Assembly: GCA_900768845.1 (NCBI GenBank)
Contig: CAAGEK010000012.1
Location: 62,001-126,000 of the forward strand
Reading direction: 5' to 3'
Source of the DNA: Alphaproteobacteria bacterium
Lineage (GTDB): Bacteria; Pseudomonadota; Alphaproteobacteria; CAAGCB01; CAG-977
Length of the DNA: 64,000 bases
Shown: piece after piece, positions 9,033 to 16,839 of the stretch
How the letters are laid out: each line of letters opens with the position of its first letter
Position numbering within the stretch: the stretch's first letter is position 1
Translations under genes and position numbers: made by a program
The notes under the pieces: model-generated
Databases searched by the model: none
Told to the model about the DNA's origin: nothing
Seen by the model: only the letters and a program-made list of their open reading frames with translations

Positions 9033-9280
9033 GCTTTCATTCCGGAGCCCCCTCAGAAAAGCGTCGGTACGAAGACAAAAAGGCCGTCTTTAACGCATTC
9101 TTTTGAATAAGGTCGGGGAAAGCGGCTTCCAAAACGTCGAGCGATGGAGAAAACATAAAGCTTTTCTTTCGAGGGGTTTCAGGAAAAACAGCTTCCTTTC
9201 CTTTTTCGGAAAACACCCGTGTGGCGAAAGAACGGTTTTTGTGCGCTTTCGCGCTTCATCTTGGTGAAAAAGATATGTCT
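9033..9280. other. Gap after the PiT gene
   Basis: Together with the repeat that follows, this is an 800-base region without an intact gene. This part contains no clear hairpin-plus-T-run terminator, RNA gene or conserved frame that I can name. Confidence 0.4.
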
Positions 9281-9720
9281 GGCGGGTGGTTCTTCACAGG
9301 ACGGGCGTACCCCTCAATGCCACCGGCTACGCTTACGGCGTACAATGCTCCGGCAGGTGCATTTTATTACTTTCCACCCGCAAACGGGGCGTACAGGTCT
9401 GATGTCAACCGGTCTGACAGAGCGTCTTTTTTCAACTGATTCTGTATGTACTCTGCAATCTTACGGGCGTTATTTCCTGAAGATGGTATCCCCTTGCTCT
9501 AAAATTCTCTGTTGCGATACTTGAACCTTATGTCGCTCCAACGCCCGTAAACCGTCAAACCGCTTAAAACCTGCAAAGCCCTCTCACTCATTTCCGGCGG
9601 CCGGCATCAGCCCGACACACCCCATATCCCTTTCAAACCGCATAGCTCTCTGAGTTGCGTTTCTCTCCATAAAATTCTTTACGGGGATATTTGCAGTTGC
9701 CGGATCGCCGTTCAAGTTTG
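9281..9720 (-). repeat. Dispersed repeat, copy 1 (about 440 bp)
   Basis: Aligns along its length to 33438-33862. Shared landmarks, read on the minus strand from 9720: GCAACTGCAAATATC-like leader, TTTTATGGAGAGAAACGC, the region coding KRFD-LRALE, AAGATTGCAGA, CCGTTTGCGGG, and after the stop codon AATGCACCTGCCGGAGC, CCGTAAGCGTA and GGTTCTTCACA (plus strand). Similarity extends about 85 bases past the coding part, so the repeat is larger than the gene it carries. Confidence 0.75.
9367..9670 (-). pseudogene. Decayed small gene of the 'MERNAT...PFAGGK' family, copy 1
   Basis: The minus strand begins ATG GAG AGA AAC GCA at 9670 and ends in ...PFAGGK and TAA at 9367. The frame is broken: a stop follows a PAAGNE stretch, KRFDGLRALERHKVQVSQQ continues in another frame up to a stop, and KIAEYIQNQLKKDALSDRL ends in a third. 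Compared with the copy at 33519-33814, many differences in the last thirty codons are synonymous (GAA/GAG, TAT/TAC, CTG/TTG, GGC/GGT), which indicates that the family was once under protein-level selection. The middle is a glutamine-rich likely coiled coil. The reconstructed product is about 100 residues, of unknown function. Confidence 0.6.
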
Positions 9721-9791
9721 CCTAAGGAGTTTTTTGTGCATAGCCCTAAGCTTTTCCGAACCGCGTACCTGACACGGGGCGTCCGTATTAC

Positions 9792-9829
9792 AAAAAACTC
9801 CCGCCTCCGTTTAAACCGAGAGGCGGGAG
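9792..9829 (-). terminator. Intrinsic terminator of the Lon-family protease gene
   Basis: Perfect 10-bp stem CTCCCGCCTC/GAGGCGGGAG (9798-9807 and 9820-9829). On the minus strand it is followed by TTTTTTG. It lies about 30 bases after the stop codon at 9860. Confidence 0.9.
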
Positions 9830-9859
9830 AATTAAGAAGCCTTTCTTTAAATAAAGAGC

Positions 9860-12310
9860 TTACATTTTCTTTGACGGAGCGACACGGCACTGGCGTTGAT
9901 ATTCCAAGTTCCCGAGCAAAAAGTCGTTCAATCTCGCCTGAACCTTTCCGTTAATCGAATCAGCGGGGAACATCCCGTCTTCGCCGCGTTTTCCGGCGGG
10001 AACCCCCGTCAGGATTTCAATGCCTTCATCAATCGTTTCGACAGGATAAATCCGGAACATTCCCGCACGACAGGCTTCGACGACATCGTTCCTGAGCATC
10101 AGGTTGTCAATATTAGAACGCGGGATCAATACGCCCTGATCTCCCGTCAACCCGCGCAAACGGCAAATGTCAAAGAACCCTTCAATCTTTTCATTGACGC
10201 CGCCGATGGCCTGAATCTGCCCGAATTGGTTGACGGACCCCGTCACGGCCAAGGACTGCCTGATGGGGACTTGGGACAACGCCGACAAAATGGCGTAAAG
10301 TTCCGTTGAAGACGCGGAATCGCCGTCCACTTCGCCGTAAGACTGCTCGAACACCAAACTGGCTTCCATCGACAAAGGCGCGTTTCCGGAATACCTTGCC
10401 GCCAGAAAGGACGACAGAATCAAAACGCCTTTCGTATGCAAAGGCCCGCCCAAATCGACTTCGCGTTCAATGTCGATAATATCGCCGCGCCCCATTCGCA
10501 CCAAACAGGTGATACGGCTGGGCCGGCCGAAGGAAACCTGACCGAATTCGTAAACGGCCAACCCGTTAATCTGGCCGACGACCGCGCCTTCGGTGTCAAT
10601 CAACACCGTTCCGCGTTGAATCTGTTCGGTCATCCGTTCCTGCACCCGATCGGAACGTTTGATTTTCGCGGTAATCGCCTGATCGACATGGGAACGTTCG
10701 ATAATGTCCGACTTCGCGGTAAAAGCGCAATAGTTGGCTTCGCGGATCAAATCGTTGATCGACGAGATGTGCGCCGTCAGTTTTTGCGAATCCTCCGCCA
10801 AACGCGAAGCGTGCTCGATGACGCGGGCGACCGCCGATTTGTGCAACGGACGCAGGTGATGGCGACGGGCTTGGCTGGCGATCAGGCGGGCATATTTCGC
10901 GATATTCTCCGGCGTCTTGTCCATTTGAGGATAGAAATTCGCCTCCACTTTGAACAGCTCGGGAAAATCGGGATCCGTTTCCGCCAACATATAATAAAGC
11001 GACGGATCGCCCATCAAAACGATTTTAATATCCAAAGGAATGGCTTCGGGTTCCAGAATCGTCGTCATGACGCCGCCGTCGTCCGAAGGCGGATCCATTG
11101 TAATCTTTTTAGACCGCAACGCACGTTTCAGACTTTCCCACGACGACGCGTGGCTGAGCAGATCCTTGGCTTCGATAACCAGAAAACCGCCGTTCGCTTC
11201 GTGTAAAGCCCCCGCCTTGATCATATTGAAATCGGTAATCAACGCGCCGTATTGCTGTTGGCGTTCAACGCGGCCGATCAGATTCGTCATAATCGGATGG
11301 TCTACGAACACGACGGGCGCGCCGTCCCTTTTGCCGTGATCGACCAAAACGTTGACCTTGTAACGACGCAAGGGACCGTCCCCTTTTTGTTTGGCCGCCA
11401 TAACGTTGACGGGTTGTTCGTCGTCCTGCGCGGCGGCGGATTGCGCCGTTTCCTCTTCGCCGTTATCGATGAACAGGGAAACGTTTTCGATGATGTCCTG
11501 ATAAACGGCTCTTAAATAAGCGGTGACATCCTTATTGCGGCGGTGTTTTTTCTTTAAATCGTCTATCAGGTGCTTAACCGCGAACTTGGCGTACTTCTCA
11601 TTCAGCTTACGAGTCATTTCGCGCTGTTCCTTTTCCCATTTGGGAACATCGCGGACAGCCTCTTCCAATTCCTCCTGAGCGGCGTTCAACTCGGCCAACA
11701 CTTCCTGTTGCTCTTCTTCGGGCAGTTTTTCAAAGGCTTCGGGGCTGAGCACTTCCCCGTCGCGGGTCGGAGCGACGACCAAACCGACGGGCATCCGCAA
11801 AACGGAAACATTCTTGCCCGTCGTGTTTTTCTGGATCTCGTCAAAATATTTCGTTTTTTGATCCCTGAAAGAATCTTCGATATTTTTCAGCTTCGCCCTG
11901 TATTCCTCGCCTTCAAACACGGCGGGCAGATCGACGCGCAACTCTTCAATGAGCTTGTCCATGTCCTTGGCAAATTCACGCGCCTTTCCCGCCGGCATCG
12001 ACAACGATTTCGGCTTATAAGGCGTTTCAAAGTTGTAAACGTAGCACCAATCGTCCGGCGTTTTGCGTTTTTTGGCGGCTTTGGTCAAAATTTGGCGCAC
12101 CAAGCTGGATTTTCCCGTCCCTTCCGGCCCGATGCAAAACAAGTTGTATCCGTAAGAATCAACGTTTATGCAAAAATGAATGGCGTTAATCGCCTGTTCC
12201 TGTCCCAGCGGCGTGGAAAGATCTTCCAAATCCGCCGTCGTTTCAAAGGACAAAAAGTCCAAATCGCATTCCGAATACATCTGATTCGGTTTTAAGGGAT
12301 TGACGGGCAT
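9860..12310 (-). CDS. Lon-like ATP-dependent protease (LonB/LonC type, S16)
   Basis: An 816-residue AAA+ protease of the group related to archaeal LonB and bacterial YcbZ/LonC (COG1067). Walker A GPEGTGKSS lies at residues 61-69. A long coiled-coil insertion (about 130-330) interrupts the ATPase part, and EANGGFLVIEAKDLL marks Walker B. The C-terminal protease domain has the catalytic serine in GDSASSTE and the catalytic lysine in GGVNEKIEG. It lacks the N-terminal domain of classical LonA. No transmembrane anchor is seen, so it is cytosolic. The start has AGGAG upstream. It is a single-gene unit closed by a strong terminator. Confidence 0.9.
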   Translation of the reverse strand: MPVNPLKPNQMYSECDLDFLSFETTADLEDLSTPLGQEQAINAIHFCINVDSYGYNLFCIGPEGTGKSSLVRQILTKAAKKRKTPDDWCYVYNFETPYKPKSLSMPAGKAREFAKDMDKLIEELRVDLPAVFEGEEYRAKLKNIEDSFRDQKTKYFDEIQKNTTGKNVSVLRMPVGLVVAPTRDGEVLSPEAFEKLPEEEQQEVLAELNAAQEELEEAVRDVPKWEKEQREMTRKLNEKYAKFAVKHLIDDLKKKHRRNKDVTAYLRAVYQDIIENVSLFIDNGEEETAQSAAAQDDEQPVNVMAAKQKGDGPLRRYKVNVLVDHGKRDGAPVVFVDHPIMTNLIGRVERQQQYGALITDFNMIKAGALHEANGGFLVIEAKDLLSHASSWESLKRALRSKKITMDPPSDDGGVMTTILEPEAIPLDIKIVLMGDPSLYYMLAETDPDFPELFKVEANFYPQMDKTPENIAKYARLIASQARRHHLRPLHKSAVARVIEHASRLAEDSQKLTAHISSINDLIREANYCAFTAKSDIIERSHVDQAITAKIKRSDRVQERMTEQIQRGTVLIDTEGAVVGQINGLAVYEFGQVSFGRPSRITCLVRMGRGDIIDIEREVDLGGPLHTKGVLILSSFLAARYSGNAPLSMEASLVFEQSYGEVDGDSASSTELYAILSALSQVPIRQSLAVTGSVNQFGQIQAIGGVNEKIEGFFDICRLRGLTGDQGVLIPRSNIDNLMLRNDVVEACRAGMFRIYPVETIDEGIEILTGVPAGKRGEDGMFPADSINGKVQARLNDFLLGNLEYQRQCRVAPSKKM

Positions 12311-12457
12311 GATCGTTCTCCTGTTTTTTTGGGAACGATTATAGAATCATCACGCAGGAAAGAAAGGATTTTCTGAAATTTTTAGCACCCCTTTTCAACG
12401 CCCTTTCCAAGGGCGACATATTTTGATACCCTGCTTTTGTCAGGCATCAGGAAAAAT

Positions 12458-13756
12458 ATGACCCTTTCGCATCCGTTAAACCGACAAACCGTTGAAGACC
12501 TCCGCGCCCGTTGCGCAGACGAGCCGGACGACATTGAAAACTGGCTGACGCTCGGGCGGCGGCTGGTCGATCTTGAACGCTACGAAGAAGCGGAAGAGGC
12601 TTTGGGCAAAATTTTTGAAGAAGGGCGTTTCTTTTCATTTAAAAAAGGCCGCCCCCGCTTGCGGTTCAAATCTCTGTTCGGATTTTTTAAAAACAAATTG
12701 CTGTTCGCACGCGCCTATTCCGATATGGCGATGATTTCCCTGCATCAGGGCAATATGGCCGAAGCCGAACGCCGGTTGATTCTGGCCATGACCGAGTTTG
12801 AAAAAGCCGGAGAGGACGAAGAGTACGCCCGTGCCGCAAACCGTTTGGGAATGGTGTACCGGTTGGCCGGCGCGTTTGAAAGCGCGGAAGAAATGCACGG
12901 TCGCGCAAAAGACATTGCGAAAAAAAGGAATATGCCGCGTTTGATGGCGGAAACTCTGGGCAATCTGGGCATGGTCTACGAAGGCAAAGACCGGTTTGAA
13001 GCCGCTTTGGAACATCACCTCGCCGCTTTGGAAATTTATACGACCCTTCCCGAATGCGCGTTTGAAGCCGCCTGTGTCAAGCGTCAGACCGGCCTTGCCT
13101 GTCTGCGGGCGGGTGATCCGGATCGGGCGGAAGCCTACCTTTTTAAAGCGTTGAAAGATTTTGAACGGGCGGGGTCTTTCGTGTTTCAAAGCCGGTTGTA
13201 CAACGATCTGGCTTTACTGGCTCAAATCAAAGGCGACATGGACGCCGCCGTCGAAACGGCACGACGCGCCGTCGCCGCCGCCGACCGCGCCGAAGACGGA
13301 AATGAAAAAGCGGACAATCGCGTTTTGCTGGCGTGCATTGAAATGGAGTGCGGAAAACAAGACGATGCGTTGGAACCGATGTTAAAACAGGCCATCAGGC
13401 ATTACCGCGCCGCCGACCTTAAAGCACAGTTGGCCAATGCCTGCTCGACTCTCGGCCTGTTCCACCTCAGGCGCGGGGAATGGAAAAAGGCGGACAGCCT
13501 GTTCCGTGATTCATTGCATCAGGAGGAAATCCTGCACCGTACATTCGGCATGGCTTCGGATTGGGGGAATTTGGGGCTGATCGCCCGAAAAACGGGCGAC
13601 GACGTCAAAGCCGCGGAATACTGGAGCAAAGCGGCCGCCTTGTTTGAACAAGGGGGAAATACGGAAATGGCCGAAAAATTCAAATCGCTGTGCCGCGACG
13701 TTCAAAGCGGTTCTTCCAACAATTCCTCTTCGGGAATGACGGGAGTCAGCTCGTAA
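12458..13756 (+). CDS. Tetratricopeptide-repeat protein
   Basis: A 432-residue cytoplasmic protein made largely of TPR helices from about residue 30 to 420. Repeated A..LG.....G....A....A patterns can be read, such as AANRLGMVYRLAGAFESAEE, AETLGNLGMVYEGKDRFEAA and ACSTLGLFHLRRGEWKKA. The arrangement resembles the LGN/Rapsyn type of longer 40-residue TPR units. The ATG at 12458 follows AGGA at seven bases; an in-frame TTG upstream would add seven residues. The partner is unknown. Its last 55 bases overlap, tail to tail, the end of the next gene on the minus strand. Confidence 0.8.
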   Translation: MTLSHPLNRQTVEDLRARCADEPDDIENWLTLGRRLVDLERYEEAEEALGKIFEEGRFFSFKKGRPRLRFKSLFGFFKNKLLFARAYSDMAMISLHQGNMAEAERRLILAMTEFEKAGEDEEYARAANRLGMVYRLAGAFESAEEMHGRAKDIAKKRNMPRLMAETLGNLGMVYEGKDRFEAALEHHLAALEIYTTLPECAFEAACVKRQTGLACLRAGDPDRAEAYLFKALKDFERAGSFVFQSRLYNDLALLAQIKGDMDAAVETARRAVAAADRAEDGNEKADNRVLLACIEMECGKQDDALEPMLKQAIRHYRAADLKAQLANACSTLGLFHLRRGEWKKADSLFRDSLHQEEILHRTFGMASDWGNLGLIARKTGDDVKAAEYWSKAAALFEQGGNTEMAEKFKSLCRDVQSGSSNNSSSGMTGVSS

Positions 13757-14724
13757 AACCGCACTTCTTTCTTTTCGGGAGCGATTTTGACGACCGCCGT
13801 CAACCCCAAATGCTTCGTTCCGATATTGCCCGTCGTTTCCAACCCCGAAACCTCTATGCCGCGGTGCGTGTAGACGTGATCCGTCGGACGGCGCAGGAAA
13901 ACGGGCAGATCGGACGGATACGTCAGCGCAACCACCCCTTTCGGGGAAAGACCGGCGTCCTTTTCCAACCTGTTCAGCACCCAACTCCATCCCGCCGCTC
14001 CGAAACCTCCGACCAATACGACGGGTTCATCCCTGCTTTGTGAAAATCCGGACAGTTTTTCAACTTTTTTCAAAGCCTCGGCGTATCCGTCCTTTGTCCA
14101 AACATCGCCCAACGACGTTAAAGCCAGCGTCAGTTTACGCGTTCCGACGACACGGGACACCCAAATGCCCGCATCATCGATTTCACCGCGTGCCGTTCCG
14201 GGGATTTTCGCCAAAATCAGCATCATCCTGCCGTTCAAATCCTGCGTTTGGTTTTGCAAGGTGTAACCGCCTTTAATGTCATTCAAGCGACGGTAAATTT
14301 CAACGGGGACGTTCGTCCACAACACGACGTCCGCATCCGAAGCGTCAAGAGCGGCGCGCAACGCGTCCGCTTCGTTGTCCGCGCCTTTCAGATCCTGATA
14401 CAAAATCCTGAAAGCGTGCGCGTTTTCGGGCAAATCGCTGGGGGGTTCCGTCAAATGATAACGGGAAGACACCAAAGCCAGATTCAAAACCGACAAAGCC
14501 AGAAACAGCAACGCCCCCTGCCAATGGCGTTTGAACAGACACCACAGGAACAACACCGCGCCGAGCATGGCTCCCTGAACCTTGAATTCGCCCAAATAGT
14601 CCAACCGCCAATCCAGACCGCGTCCCAGCGTCCCCAACAAAGTCACCAAAGGCAACAACATTAAAAAGCCGATTAGCAACCAACGTTCGCGTATTTCGCT
14701 TTTTCTTTTTGACAGATAGCCCAT
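13702..14724 (-). CDS. Membrane protein with degenerate EEP (endonuclease/exonuclease/phosphatase) domain
   Basis: Three hydrophobic segments occupy residues about 15-100, followed by a soluble domain with the strand order of the EEP superfamily. The usual catalytic positions look lost: the metal-binding glutamate (normally QE after DVV) reads ADVVLWTNVPVE, the GDFN motif reads VLVGGFGAAG, and the final SDH before the last strand reads KHLGLTAVV. The DH-like TDHVYTH remains. The family relationship is inferred from these aligned remnants. If right, the protein is a membrane-anchored pseudoenzyme. Start has a GGGAAAAAA ribosome site. Its tail overlaps the convergent TPR gene by 55 bp. Confidence 0.65.
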   Translation of the reverse strand: MGYLSKRKSEIRERWLLIGFLMLLPLVTLLGTLGRGLDWRLDYLGEFKVQGAMLGAVLFLWCLFKRHWQGALLFLALSVLNLALVSSRYHLTEPPSDLPENAHAFRILYQDLKGADNEADALRAALDASDADVVLWTNVPVEIYRRLNDIKGGYTLQNQTQDLNGRMMLILAKIPGTARGEIDDAGIWVSRVVGTRKLTLALTSLGDVWTKDGYAEALKKVEKLSGFSQSRDEPVVLVGGFGAAGWSWVLNRLEKDAGLSPKGVVALTYPSDLPVFLRRPTDHVYTHRGIEVSGLETTGNIGTKHLGLTAVVKIAPEKKEVRFYELTPVIPEEELLEEPL

Positions 14725-14854
14725 TTTTTTCCCGACCCGACGGTTTTGTTTGTGAAAAAAAGAAAGTCTGGTATCATTATCCCGACGTCCGCCGATTAAG
14801 TTACTTTATTTTCGGCAACAAATCAAAACTTTATACGCGGAGCTTTCTTTTATC

Positions 14855-16099
14855 ATGGCATCGCCGGAATCATTGCTGTTCGATCTGCTTAAAGAAGCAT
14901 ACGACATCGTAAACGAAGAGGTCGGCGGTTATGCCGGATTGGGGCTTGTCGTCATCGGGGCGTATTTCATCATGAAATTCATGATGAACCGCATGGGGGG
15001 AACCGCGGGCGTTCAACAAACGCCGGATCCTGTTTCGACCAAAGAAGAAGGCAAAAACGACGCTTCGGAAAATTCCGGCAACGAAAGTCGGGAAAGTCCG
15101 GACGCTTTGGAAAACGGACGCACGGCAGACGAGTTGCGGCGCGAAGAGGAAGAACGGAAAAAACGCGAAAGTCTGGAAGAGCTGTTTTCCCTGTTCACGT
15201 CGGATGACAAAGAAGAAAAAAGGGAACGTTTACAGCGCGAGGAAGAAAAGGAAAAAGTCGAAAACGAAACCTTGGGCGAAAAAAAGGAGCTGAACGCAGA
15301 ATTGCGGGCGAAAATCGACGAACTGATCGCCGAAATCGCCGCTTTGATGGATCGCGGGTTGAAAAAAAAGCAAATCGCAAAAACGCTGACGTCGCGTCAG
15401 GGAAGCGAAATACCGATGATGGAATTGATCCCCCTGATCGACGCGCTGTCCTATTTCCTGAGTGAGAACCAGTCTTCGGCGGGAAAGGAGTCCTTTTCAG
15501 AAATGAATGCGGATCATGAACGCCGTTCGGCTTTCAGCGCATTGATGCGCGGCGAATGTACGGACGCCTTGGATTTTCTGGAACGGGCGGCGGACAAGGA
15601 ACACAACGGATTGATCGCCCGACGCGGCGACGTCAAGGAAGCGGCGAAACAGGAAACCGCAAACCTGTATCAGGCCATCGGCGTGCTGGCCAGACCGTTT
15701 GACATGGAGCGCAGTCTTGCTTCGTTTCAGATCGCCCGCTCTCTGGATCCCGACAACGCCCTGACGACCGCAATGATCGGGCGCACATATTATGAAAGCG
15801 GAAAAGGGGAAACCGCCGTCGGGATTTTTCAAAATCTGGCACAAAAGAATAAGGATTCCGACGATTTCGCCGTTGATTACGCACGCGAAATGATCCCTGC
15901 CATTCGCACGGAAGCCGCGTTTTTTGAAGCCGCCCGCATCCGCAACGATTATGAACAACGGTTAAGCGATGCGCCCGAAGGCCGGTTGAAATCAACGCCA
16001 TCCAAAGACATGAAACGCCAGACGGCAGCCGAAAAACGCCGTGCGGCCATGGAAAACGCCATCCGCACACGGACGGAAGAAGCGGAATACGTCAGATAA
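14855..16099 (+). CDS. Membrane-anchored coiled-coil protein with TPR-like C-terminus
   Basis: A 414-residue protein not assigned to a named family. One membrane helix (about residues 25-43, GLGLVVIGAYFIMKFMM) is followed by an acidic, E/K/R-rich low-complexity linker (about 60-160) and a predicted coiled coil. A helical region with TPR character follows (about 270-340, AIGVLARPFDMERSLASFQ, DNALTTAMIGRTYYESGKGE), then a basic tail. It probably has a short periplasmic N-terminus with the bulk in the cytoplasm. A GGAG lies 13 bases upstream of the ATG, slightly far. It is divergent from the EEP-like gene. Confidence 0.7.
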   Translation: MASPESLLFDLLKEAYDIVNEEVGGYAGLGLVVIGAYFIMKFMMNRMGGTAGVQQTPDPVSTKEEGKNDASENSGNESRESPDALENGRTADELRREEEERKKRESLEELFSLFTSDDKEEKRERLQREEEKEKVENETLGEKKELNAELRAKIDELIAEIAALMDRGLKKKQIAKTLTSRQGSEIPMMELIPLIDALSYFLSENQSSAGKESFSEMNADHERRSAFSALMRGECTDALDFLERAADKEHNGLIARRGDVKEAAKQETANLYQAIGVLARPFDMERSLASFQIARSLDPDNALTTAMIGRTYYESGKGETAVGIFQNLAQKNKDSDDFAVDYAREMIPAIRTEAAFFEAARIRNDYEQRLSDAPEGRLKSTPSKDMKRQTAAEKRRAAMENAIRTRTEEAEYVR

Positions 16100-16359
16100 C
16101 GCCGCAAACCTGAAAGAACGGGAAAACGCTTTCACGGCGGGCAAGCGAAACACCGCTTTCCGGTAAAAACGGAAGGACAAGCGGAAACGCGTGTTTGGCC
16201 GCGCACAACGATACCGGAGATCCGTTAAAAAAACGGCCGACAGGAAAACTCGCTTTTTAATGCAAAGAAAGAAATACGGTTGCAGATGCATTCAGACCTG
16301 TTTCTTTTTGCAAGCTTGCCTTACAAAGTCCCTAAAACCGTCAAAATTTTCTTTTCGAA
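16100..16359. other. Gap before the 66-bp repeats
   Basis: Left part of a 740-base region without a credible gene. I see no RNA gene, terminator or domain-bearing frame. The region from 16529 to 16785 is likewise featureless to me. Confidence 0.4.
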
Positions 16360-16528
16360 CGAAACATTGCCGGTAAAATCTCCATGACTTCCGCCTTCAA
16401 GACGCTTGGGCGTTTGCTGGCAGGCCGAAACGTTACCGGTAAAATCTCCATCTCCTGCGCCTTCGGGAAGCTCGGGCGTTTGCGGACAGACCGAAACATT
16501 GCCGGTAAAATCTCCATAACCTGCACCG
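16360..16528. repeat. 66-bp tandem repeat, 2.6 copies
   Basis: Copies begin at 16360, 16426 and 16492, each opening with CGAAAC[AG]TT[GA]CCGGTAAAATCTCCAT. The spacing is exactly 66 bases both times, 22 codons, and frames stay open on both strands: RNIAGKIS... on plus, MEILPAMFRS...KRPS...KA on minus. Neither frame has a convincing start and ribosome site or any known domain, so the strand, if coding, cannot be decided. Three copies with a perfect CCGGTAAAATCTCCAT core argue for a recent expansion or a conserved site. Confidence 0.85.
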
Positions 16529-16785
16529 TTTTGCGGTGAATTTTCCCGTCCTCCCCCCTCCGGCTTGATTTTTTATCTTAAACAAACCCGACGGCCGTCG
16601 CTTCCGTCAAACACTGCCTTTCCCGTTACGGCAAAAAAGTCGCAAGCCGTTTGTTAATCACGGGCATCTGTATGCATCTGAGCTTTCGCCCGTTTCATTC
16701 CAAATCACGGATGTTCTGTTTACGTCGTTCACAAATGCCGTTCCGCCAAAGTCGCTACGCTTCCCCACTCCCCCGTTTTCCGAAT

Positions 16786-16826
16786 GCAAAAAACCCGACA
16801 AAGAAAACTTTGTCGGGTCTTTTTTG
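16786..16826 (-). terminator. Bidirectional intrinsic terminator after rpsA
   Basis: Perfect 10-bp stem CCCGACAAAG/CTTTGTCGGG (16794-16803, 16808-16817) with a four-base loop. It is flanked by an A run on the left and a T run on the right, so it can act on both strands. It lies just after the rpsA stop codon. Confidence 0.9.
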
Positions 16827-16839
16827 TCCAAAACGAAAA

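Noticed and set aside
10436..12295. Several frames of 240-256 codons opposite the Lon-type protease
   Set aside because: Shadow frames; the protease has intact Walker and catalytic motifs in its own frame.
16360..16528. 66-bp repeats as a CRISPR array
   Set aside because: The repeats are contiguous with no unique spacers, too long, and no cas genes are present.
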